DNA of 12,222 nt from an uncultured Eubacterium sp. (GTDB lineage: Bacteria > Bacillota > Clostridia > Peptostreptococcales > Anaerovoracaceae): assembly GCA_905193765.1 (NCBI GenBank), contig CAJJPZ010000061.1, forward strand, positions 1 to 12,222. Reading direction: 5' to 3'. The notes under the pieces were generated by a model. That model saw only the letters and a program-made list of their open reading frames with translations. It was not told the origin of the DNA and did not search any database. Position 1 is the stretch's first letter, and each line of letters begins with the position of its first letter. This document shows positions 6,554 through 12,222 of the stretch, piece by piece. Both the position numbers and the translations under genes were made by a program.

Positions 6554-7879
6554 ATGATGAGCTGGACAGACTCGCTGATATTTGCTGCGACACTGGCAGT
6601 TGTATGCAGTATCGGAATCGAGAAGATTATGGTGATGGACTGGGACTTTACGGAGCTGCTTCCGTCAAACCGCAGGAGAGCGAAAATGAAACGCCTCATG
6701 GAACAGAGACCAACACCTCTGCACAAGGAGAACATACCTGATGATATACGGAAACAGATAGAAGCTATGCTAATGCCGCTGTGGAACGCAGATGTCAGAC
6801 AGCTGCCGCCGAGAATGGACAGGACTTTTCGCAGGGAAAGCGAACATCAGATAGGACTGCTCAGGCGACGCGGCCTCAGACGTGAGATACGTTTCGCAGA
6901 TATGAAAGTGGATACATCGACGTCCGGCAGGGGCGGTTTCACGAGATGGAACGACAGTGCCAGAGAGTGGCGTGAAGCAACTGTCACAGGGACGATACTT
7001 GAACGGTTCATATCCGGCAGCGGAGATGTCGTCGCCAGAGTATATCATTCCTATGCCAGCCTTACGATAAGGCAGTCACGGAGGATCCGGCACGATGACA
7101 GGATGACAGGAGGCAAAGACTCTTATTACGACATACTGACTGTAAGCTGTCCGAGCTGCGGAGGAGAGGTGAAACTGGACAGCCAGCAGGTAAACTGCCC
7201 GTACTGTGGCGCATTCATCCAGAACAGTTTCCACGACTGGCAGACTGAATCCATGGAAATCTACGAAAGCAGGACTGGTCCGGGAGCCAATATGCATATA
7301 CTCGCCATCGCGGCAGGTTTCGTTTTCGTACCATCTGTCTTATGTTTCAGGTTCATCCCGAATCTGTGGCTGGCTGCACTGGCAGGTGTAGTGATAGCGA
7401 TTGTGGTCTTCCTGACATACAGGTGGAATCAGTTGAAAAAAGAAGAACTGCCAAAAGAGATCGTGCGTTATTCGGAGAACCAGCTTCGCAGCTGTATCAG
7501 TGAGCTGTTCTGGGAAAGCGGAGCAGATGCAGATGAGCAGGATGACCTTCTGGAATACAGTATAGGCAGGATCAGGATAGATGCTGTTGAGAACAGAAAA
7601 AACACCACGACTATTGATGTTGATGCTGTGATCCGCAGGACACGGCTGCCGGAGAACGGCAGACCTGTGCAGAAAAAAGAGTCTCGTACCCTGAAGCTGC
7701 AGCGGGCCCGTTATCCGGAGCGTCAGAAAGCACGGGGAGATTTCGTTACGGAGAAGGAATGTCCCAGCTGCGGCGCGAACTTCCTGCCTGATGAAGAAGG
7801 GTGCTGCAGTTACTGCGGATATGGTCTGCCGACAGACAATGCTAAATGGAAGCCTGTCAGAGACACTGGCTCGCATTGA
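6554..7879 (+). CDS. Membrane protein with two zinc ribbons and Tim44-like sequence
   Basis: A 441-residue membrane protein of unknown function. In order: an N-terminal hydrophobic segment (about 5-24), a long basic cytoplasmic-type region (35-115) rich in Arg, a beta-rich stretch (about 140-195) resembling Tim44-like domains of Firmicutes (ATVTGTILERFISGSG, YYDILTVSCP), a zinc ribbon with Cys199-x2-Cys202 and Cys215-x2-Cys218, two hydrophobic segments (about 247-267 and 270-288), a second soluble domain (about 295-385) that seems to repeat the Tim44-like plan, and a C-terminal zinc ribbon with Cys403-x2-Cys406 and Cys418-x2-Cys421. Firmicute Tim44-like proteins commonly have a CPNCGA...CEYCG knuckle just after the domain, and residues 199-221 fit that. 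AAGGAG is 6 bases before ATG 6554; the next codon is also ATG. It probably works with the lipoprotein encoded upstream only by proximity. Its role is not known. Confidence 0.78.
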   Translation: MMSWTDSLIFAATLAVVCSIGIEKIMVMDWDFTELLPSNRRRAKMKRLMEQRPTPLHKENIPDDIRKQIEAMLMPLWNADVRQLPPRMDRTFRRESEHQIGLLRRRGLRREIRFADMKVDTSTSGRGGFTRWNDSAREWREATVTGTILERFISGSGDVVARVYHSYASLTIRQSRRIRHDDRMTGGKDSYYDILTVSCPSCGGEVKLDSQQVNCPYCGAFIQNSFHDWQTESMEIYESRTGPGANMHILAIAAGFVFVPSVLCFRFIPNLWLAALAGVVIAIVVFLTYRWNQLKKEELPKEIVRYSENQLRSCISELFWESGADADEQDDLLEYSIGRIRIDAVENRKNTTTIDVDAVIRRTRLPENGRPVQKKESRTLKLQRARYPERQKARGDFVTEKECPSCGANFLPDEEGCCSYCGYGLPTDNAKWKPVRDTGSH

Positions 7880-7890
7880 ACCCGGTATCG

Positions 7891-7921
7891 TCAGGAGACA
7901 GTGTTCCACAGCCTGATTTTT
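7891..7921 (+). terminator. Possible terminator just after the zinc-ribbon gene
   Basis: TCAGG (7891-7895) pairs with CCTGA (7912-7916), with GTG/CAC inside, followed by five Ts (7917-7921), 12 bases after the stop codon. A third segment, TCAGG at 7921-7925, can instead pair with the same CCTGA, giving two mutually exclusive hairpins. The stem is short, so the call is tentative. Confidence 0.4.
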
Positions 7922-7994
7922 CAGGAAGACATCCGAGGGCAGAGAACAGAAAAACAGACCGGAGATATATATGATACCTCTGAAGCAGACAGAT

Positions 7995-8029
7995 AAAACA
8001 CAAAGATCTGCGGCTTTGGAGGTTTTTTT
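7995..8029 (+). terminator. Terminator-like hairpin with a seven-T tract
   Basis: AAAAC (7995-7999) pairs with GTTTT (8022-8026) and CAAAG (8001-8005) pairs with CTTTG (8014-8018), with a small internal loop between the two stems. Seven Ts run from 8023 to 8029. It would stop plus-strand transcription from the zinc-ribbon gene if the hairpin at 7891 is leaky. Confidence 0.5.
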
Positions 8030-8095
8030 ATGCCGGTAACAAGACCGGAAGGACATATGCACCGGGCTGTGACCGTTCTGTATCATCTGCTGTAA
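8030..8095 (+). CDS. Candidate 21-residue small ORF, function unknown
   Basis: An ATG at 8030 follows a perfect GGAGG (8018-8022) at a 7-base spacing and opens a 21-codon frame (MPVTRPEGHMHRAV and onward, ending YHLL) that stops at 8095. The spacer is made of seven Ts that also form the T-tract of a terminator-like hairpin, so the ribosome site may be a coincidence. There is no domain or homology that I recognise. It is listed because its spacing is as good as that of the real genes. Confidence 0.2.
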   Translation: MPVTRPEGHMHRAVTVLYHLL

Positions 8096-8190
8096 TACCA
8101 GCAGTGTCTGTTTTGCCGGGAGTATCGCTGTCAGGCAGATAAAATCAGGGTTTCCCCCCAGCTTCAGAGGATGATTTATTTCCGGACAGA

Positions 8191-8224
8191 AAAAACGCAG
8201 GTGCGTCAGTGCATCTGCGTTTTT
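8191..8224. terminator. Bidirectional terminator of the hydrogenase operon
   Basis: AAAAACGCAGGTGC (8191-8204) pairs with GCATCTGCGTTTTT (8211-8224) around the 6-base loop GTCAGT, a 14-bp stem with one G-T wobble. The A/T ends give a U-tract in either direction. It lies 78 bases past the hydA stop on the minus strand, and also faces the plus-strand genes, so it insulates the two convergent units. Confidence 0.88.
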
Positions 8225-8301
8225 CCTGTAAAAACATCTTATATATAAAACACCTTGGAAAGTATTTTATGCTGTTATTACGATGGTCGTATCGACCGGT
8301 C

Positions 8302-10053
8302 TTATTTATCATTGTCCCTGTAGTTGGTTCTCGGTGTATAGTGTGTGTGGAGCAGCTGATGTGATCTGCTGCCGCCAGCCATACCCAGGAAGTCCTTGTA
8401 AAGTCTCTTGACTGCAGGGTTGTTGTGTGATTTTCTGATGTATGTGTTCCTGTCTTCCTTGTACAGTCCCTTGGCACGTTCTGCCTTGATGTCGATCCAG
8501 TTTCTTACGCCTGCCAGCTGGAGAGGCTGACCGCCGCCGTTGACGCATCCGCCAGGGCATGCCATGATCTCAACGAAGTGGAACTGCTCGCCTGCCTTGA
8601 TGGCATCCATGAGCTTCCTGGCGTTGCCGAGGCCGTGTGCTGCAGCAGCTCTGACCTTCAGGTCGCCGATGGTGATATTGGCGATCTTGATGCCTTCGAA
8701 ACCGCGGACGTCTTCATATTCTATGTTATCGGCCGAACCGCCTGTGAGCAGGTCGTTGACTGTTCTGAGAGCAGCCTCCATAACGCCGCCGGTAGTACCG
8801 AATATGACACCGGCTCCCGATGCACCGCCGAACGGATCGTCGAATCTCGTATCGCCCAGTTCAGGGAATTCGATACCCAGGTCGTATATCATAGTAGCAA
8901 GTTCTCTTGTAGTGATGACGATATCCACATCAGGATGTCCGTCTACCTCCATTTCAGGCCTTGCAGCTTCGTATTTCTTGGCTGTACAAGGCATTACGGA
9001 TACCACTACGATATTTTCAGGATCCAGACCGTTTTTCTCAGCATAGAAAGTCTTCAGTATGGCGCCGAACATCTGGTGCGGTGACTTGCATGACGAAAGG
9101 TTGCCCAGCATGTCAGGATAGTTGTGCTCGCAGAACTTGATCCAGCCCGGTGAGCATGAGGTTATCAGCGGGAGTTTGCCGCCGCCTCTGATCCTGTCGA
9201 TGAGCTCTGCGCCTTCCTCCATTATTGTAAGATCCGCGCCTGTATCTGTATCGAAGACTCTGTCGAATCCCAGCATCTTCAGAGCCGTTACCATCTTGCC
9301 TGTTACCGGCGTGCCGATAGGCATGTCGAAGTCTTCTCCGAGAGCAACTCTTACAGCAGGTGCTGTCTGTACCACGACATGTTTCGACGGGTCGTGGATA
9401 GCCTCCCATACTCTGTCGATATCGCTCTTTTCATGGAGCGCGGCAACAGGACATACGTTGATGCACTGTCCGCAGTTGACACACGGCGTATCCTTCAGAG
9501 CCATGTTGAACGGCGATGCTATCTGAGTATTGAATCCTCTGTTGACAACATCTATGACGCCTACTGTCTGTATGTTTTTGCATGCGCTGACACATCTTCT
9601 GCACAGGATGCATTTGTTCGGATCCCTGACGATGGACGGTCCGATGTCGAGAGGCATCCTACTGCTTTCACCTTCGAATCTCACTTCGCCTACCGAGAGT
9701 TTGTTTGCCAGTGCCTGCAGTTCGCAGTCCATCCAGCTTCTCGTGCATGTCTGGCATCTGGCATTGTGGTTGGAAAGGATCAGCTCAAGATTTACTTTTC
9801 TTGCCTCCATTACCTTAGGCGTATGTGTGAAGACCTCCATGCCCTCGGACACGGGGTGCACACATGCAGCCTGCAGTGCCTTGGCGCCCTTTACCTCGAC
9901 GACACACATACGGCAGCAGCCGATCTCGTTGACGTCCTTGAGGTAGCAGAGCGTAGGGATGTTGATGTTCACTTCCTTGGCAGCTTCCAGTATAGTATAG
10001 TTTTCAGGCACATAAAGGTTTATGCCGTCTATGGTTATATTCACTTTGTTCAT
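8302..10053 (-). CDS. hydA: [FeFe] hydrogenase catalytic subunit HydA (NADH/ferredoxin-linked trimer)
   Basis: The catalytic subunit that interconverts H+ and H2 at an H-cluster in the cytoplasm. Its 583 residues show, in order: an N-terminal [2Fe-2S] domain (Cys36, Cys47, Cys50, Cys64), a His-Cys3 [4Fe-4S] site (His96, Cys100, Cys103, Cys110), two ferredoxin-type [4Fe-4S] sites (Cys148/151/154/158 and Cys191/194/197/201), then the H-cluster domain with L1 TSCSPGW (298-304), L2 MPCTAKKYE (354-362) and L3 EIMACPGGCVNGGGQP (495-510; Cys499, Cys503). The C-terminus is the small-subunit-like tail (RKSHNNPAVKRLY, HQLLHTHY). This is the CpI-like M3 domain plan, nearly the same length as Clostridium pasteurianum CpI. 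Two oddities: L1 has Ser in place of the second Cys of TSCCPxW, and the His-Cys3 motif has six residues, not the usual five, before its last Cys. AAGGAGG precedes the ATG. It is the last gene of hydC-hydB-hydA, 21 bases after hydB. Maturases HydEFG are not in the window. Confidence 0.95.
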   Translation of the reverse strand: MNKVNITIDGINLYVPENYTILEAAKEVNINIPTLCYLKDVNEIGCCRMCVVEVKGAKALQAACVHPVSEGMEVFTHTPKVMEARKVNLELILSNHNARCQTCTRSWMDCELQALANKLSVGEVRFEGESSRMPLDIGPSIVRDPNKCILCRRCVSACKNIQTVGVIDVVNRGFNTQIASPFNMALKDTPCVNCGQCINVCPVAALHEKSDIDRVWEAIHDPSKHVVVQTAPAVRVALGEDFDMPIGTPVTGKMVTALKMLGFDRVFDTDTGADLTIMEEGAELIDRIRGGGKLPLITSCSPGWIKFCEHNYPDMLGNLSSCKSPHQMFGAILKTFYAEKNGLDPENIVVVSVMPCTAKKYEAARPEMEVDGHPDVDIVITTRELATMIYDLGIEFPELGDTRFDDPFGGASGAGVIFGTTGGVMEAALRTVNDLLTGGSADNIEYEDVRGFEGIKIANITIGDLKVRAAAAHGLGNARKLMDAIKAGEQFHFVEIMACPGGCVNGGGQPLQLAGVRNWIDIKAERAKGLYKEDRNTYIRKSHNNPAVKRLYKDFLGMAGGSRSHQLLHTHYTPRTNYRDNDK

Positions 10054-10074
10054 TGTTATGCAGCCTCCTTTCCG

Positions 10075-11961
10075 TTACGCATTCTTGAGTATGGATTTGA
10101 ACGGACATTTTTCCATACAAACGCCACACTTGACACATTTGTCCTGATCGATAACGAATGGAGTGTTCTTGTCGCCTGATATAGCGCCGGTAGGGCAGTT
10201 CTTCTTACAGATACCACAGTGTTTGCATGTATCGTCGGCGATGATGAACTTCAGCATGGATTTGCAGACTCCTGCCGGGCATTTCTTTTCTACTACATGA
10301 GCCATGTACTCATCTCTGAAGTATTTCATCGTGGAGAGTACAGGGTTCGGTGCAGTCTGCCCCAGCCCGCAGAGCGCCGAAGCCTTGATGTTCCTTGCCA
10401 GGATCTCCAGCTTTTCAAGATCCTCCGGCTGTCCTTTACCTTCGGTGATCCTTGTGACGATCTCCAGCATCCTCTTGGTGCCTATCCTGCACGGAGGACA
10501 TTTGCCGCAGCTCTCATCAACGGTGAACTCCAGGAAGAATTTGGCCAGATCCACCATACATGTGTCTTCATCCATGACGATGAGACCGCCGGAACCCATC
10601 ATGGATCCCAGAGCTATCAGTGAATCGTAGTCGATCGGAGTATCCAGCTCTGAAGCCGGTATGCATCCGCCTGACGGGCCGCCTGTCTGGGCAGCTTTGA
10701 ACTTCTTGCCGTTCGGGATGCCGCCGCCTATATCGTATATTATCTCACGGAGCGTGGTCCCCATAGGGATCTCCACGAGACCTGTGTTGTTTATCTTTCC
10801 GCCTACAGCGAATACCTTGGTGCCCTTGGATTTCTCGGTACCTATGTGCGAGAACCATTCCGCACCTTTGAGTATTATAACAGGGATATTGGCGTATGTC
10901 TCTACATTGTTGAGGATCGTCGGTTTGCCGAACAGGCCCTTTACAGCAGGGAACGGAGGTCTCGGTCTCGGTTCCCCTCTGTGACCTTCGACGGAAGTCA
11001 TCAGTGCAGTCTCTTCACCGCATACGAATGCGCCTGCGCCCAGCCTGATCTCCAGGTCGAAGTCGAAACCCTTGCCGAAGATATCCTTTCCGAGAAGACC
11101 ATATTCTTCAGCCTGCTTTATGGCGATGCTGAGCCTTTCCACAGCGATAGGATATTCTGCTCTGACATACACATAACCCTGGTTTGCTCCGATGGCGTAT
11201 CCGGCTATGGCCATGGCTTCGATGACTGAGTGAGGGTCTCCCTCCAGCACCGATCTGTCCATGAATGCACCCGGGTCTCCTTCGTCGGCGTTGCAGCATA
11301 CGTATTTCTGAGCTACCTGCTGTGCTGCTGCGAAGCTCCACTTGACGCCTGTCGGGAATCCGCCGCCGCCTCTGCCTCTCAGCTGCGAGTCTTTGATGGT
11401 GTCTATAACGTCCTCAGGCTCCATCTCCGTGAGGACTTTCTCAAGGGCGAGATATCCGCCTCTTGCTATGTATTCGTCGATCTCCTCCGGATTTATCGTG
11501 CCGCAGTTCCTCAGTGCTATACGCATCTGCCTTGAGAAAAAGTCCACGTTTTCCAAAGCGTTCTCGATCTTCTCAGTCTCTTTGTCGCCGGCGAGAAGCC
11601 TTTTCACCGGCTTACCGTTCTTGACGTGGCTGTCGAATATTTCATTGACGTCTTCCGGCTGTACCAATGTATACATGATATGATCGGGATAGATCATGAC
11701 GATAGGACCTTCAGCACAGAGTCCGAAGCAGCCTGTCTTGACTACTTTGACGTCGTCCTGCATCCTGTTTATCCTGATTAGTTCCTCCAGACCTGCGATT
11801 ATCTTCATGGAGTTCGAAGATGTGCAGCCTGTTCCGCCGCAGACCATGATGTGCATCCTGCCGCCGGTTTCAGTAGGGCGGGCGTCCTTATCGAGACGGA
11901 TGCTTATGTCTGCATGTTTCGATCTTCTGATCTTATCTATATCTGCAATGCTTTTTATCAT
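10075..11961 (-). CDS. hydB: Hydrogenase subunit HydB, NuoF-like flavoprotein
   Basis: The FMN- and NAD(H)-binding subunit of the trimeric hydrogenase, 628 residues. Residues about 35-115 form a thioredoxin-like [2Fe-2S] domain (Cys41, Cys46, Cys78, Cys82). The NuoF core follows, with the NADH/FMN glycine-rich loop GRGGGGFPTG (196-205), NADEGDPGAFMDR (224-236) and GAGAFVCGEETALMTSVEG (308-326). The [4Fe-4S] site is CGKCPPC (Cys485, 488, 491) plus Cys531. Cys561 and Cys566 (KCPAGVC) may belong to the zinc site seen in HydB structures. The C-terminus carries two ferredoxin clusters (Cys579/582/585/589 and Cys609/612/615/619). That extra domain is the one linked to ferredoxin and bifurcation in the Thermotoga and Acetobacterium enzymes, so bifurcation (NADH plus reduced ferredoxin to H2) is plausible. 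Non-bifurcating NADH-linked trimers share the layout, so this is not proof. AGGAGG overlaps the hydC stop, 8 bases before the ATG. hydC lies 12 bases upstream. Confidence 0.95.
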   Translation of the reverse strand: MIKSIADIDKIRRSKHADISIRLDKDARPTETGGRMHIMVCGGTGCTSSNSMKIIAGLEELIRINRMQDDVKVVKTGCFGLCAEGPIVMIYPDHIMYTLVQPEDVNEIFDSHVKNGKPVKRLLAGDKETEKIENALENVDFFSRQMRIALRNCGTINPEEIDEYIARGGYLALEKVLTEMEPEDVIDTIKDSQLRGRGGGGFPTGVKWSFAAAQQVAQKYVCCNADEGDPGAFMDRSVLEGDPHSVIEAMAIAGYAIGANQGYVYVRAEYPIAVERLSIAIKQAEEYGLLGKDIFGKGFDFDLEIRLGAGAFVCGEETALMTSVEGHRGEPRPRPPFPAVKGLFGKPTILNNVETYANIPVIILKGAEWFSHIGTEKSKGTKVFAVGGKINNTGLVEIPMGTTLREIIYDIGGGIPNGKKFKAAQTGGPSGGCIPASELDTPIDYDSLIALGSMMGSGGLIVMDEDTCMVDLAKFFLEFTVDESCGKCPPCRIGTKRMLEIVTRITEGKGQPEDLEKLEILARNIKASALCGLGQTAPNPVLSTMKYFRDEYMAHVVEKKCPAGVCKSMLKFIIADDTCKHCGICKKNCPTGAISGDKNTPFVIDQDKCVKCGVCMEKCPFKSILKNA

Positions 11962-11973
11962 TTTCCTGACCTC

Positions 11974-12222
11974 CTACAGTACGTTGAACTTCTCGATGAT
12001 GCCATCGACGTCGTCAGCGACGAGTCTGCCGAAAACTTCATCATTTACTGTAACTACAGGAGCAAGTCCGCAGGCTCCGATGCACCTGCATGCGTCCAGG
12101 GAGAACATGCCGTCGTCAGTACATTCGCCCACGTCGATGGATAAACTTGTTTTAAATTTATCAAGGACTTCGTTGGCTCCTTTGACATAACATGCGGTTC
12201 CCATGCATACGTTGATGCGGTA
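11974..12222 (-). CDS. hydC: Hydrogenase subunit HydC, NuoE-like, C-terminal half (cut by window edge)
   Basis: This is the 24-kDa NuoE-type [2Fe-2S] subunit that sits beside HydB and relays electrons from its flavin. Only the last 82 residues are inside the window; the frame is open to base 12222, and the family's usual length is about 150-165. The visible part holds all four ligands: VCMGTAC gives Cys-x4-Cys (fragment residues 6 and 11) and DACRCIGACG gives Cys-x3-Cys in the second pair. GLAPVVTVNDEVFG is the standard NuoE sequence after the last Cys. An ATG at 12204 is internal (Met within VCMGTAC), not the start. It is the first visible gene of the operon; its stop is 12 bases before the hydB start. 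The promoter lies outside the window. Confidence 0.93.
   Translation of the reverse strand, partial: YRINVCMGTACYVKGANEVLDKFKTSLSIDVGECTDDGMFSLDACRCIGACGLAPVVTVNDEVFGRLVADDVDGIIEKFNVL

Larger units (their letters stand above)
7880..8301. other. Spacer between convergent transcription units
   Basis: This stretch lies between the 3' end of the zinc-ribbon gene and the 3' end of hydA on the other strand. It holds the terminator-like hairpins listed separately, plus small inverted repeats: CCGGT/ACCGG at about 8033-8048, CTGCTG/CAGCAG at about 8087-8104 and GGTCG/CGACC at 8285-8297. The only frame with a proper ribosome site is a 21-codon one at 8030-8095. I see no RNA gene or mobile element. 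Confidence 0.5.

Noticed and set aside
9379..10179. 266-codon plus-strand frame, and other long plus-strand frames across 8540-12190
   Set aside because: They are opposite-strand shadows of hydA, hydB and hydC, which carry complete metal-cluster motifs.
12202..12204. ATG at 12204 as the start of hydC
   Set aside because: The frame is open to the window edge and the preceding residues YRINVC include the first cluster Cys, so the start lies outside.

Overview
The window looks like chromosomal DNA from a strictly anaerobic, low-to-mid GC Firmicute of the class Clostridia. The reasons are strong AGGAGG-type ribosome binding sites, frequent AGA/AGG and ATA codons in the left-hand genes, a lipoprotein and a zinc-ribbon membrane protein of types common in gut and oral Clostridia, and a complete trimeric [FeFe] hydrogenase module (with hydC cut by the window edge). 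I cannot name the genus from sequence alone.

Layout. At the left edge (1-184, minus strand) is the N-terminal part of a small, unrecognised membrane protein. A divergent spacer (185-452) carries a terminator-like hairpin and a second near-perfect inverted repeat. It leads into a plus-strand run of genes: a D-isomer 2-hydroxyacid dehydrogenase (453-1397), a three-domain M24B Xaa-Pro aminopeptidase (1661-3520) closed by a clear intrinsic terminator, a 5'-truncated cysteine desulfurase remnant (about 3629-4162), an HD-domain protein whose start lies two bases past the remnant's stop (4165-4740), a lipoprotein with a lipocalin-like domain and a DUF5050-like propeller (5073-6497), and a membrane protein with two zinc ribbons and Tim44-like sequence (6554-7879). 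The spacer at 7880-8301 separates this run from the convergent hydrogenase operon and contains three terminator-like hairpins; the best (8191-8224) is bidirectional.

From 8302 to the right edge, on the minus strand, lies hydC-hydB-hydA in transcription order, with gaps of only 12 and 21 bases. HydC (NuoE-like) and HydB (NuoF-like, FMN/NAD site) exchange electrons with NAD(H) and probably ferredoxin, and HydA carries the H-cluster. This is the composition of electron-bifurcating or NADH-linked trimeric hydrogenases, which couple H2 turnover to NADH and ferredoxin in fermentation. The left-hand genes have no evident link to hydrogen metabolism and look like housekeeping (peptide and 2-hydroxyacid metabolism) and envelope functions.

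I see no CRISPR array, insertion sequence, tRNA or rRNA. I found no convincing new multi-gene system. The points most worth a second look are the truncated desulfurase with a promoter overlapping the preceding terminator, the two hairpins upstream of the dehydrogenase, and two departures from the usual signatures in HydA.
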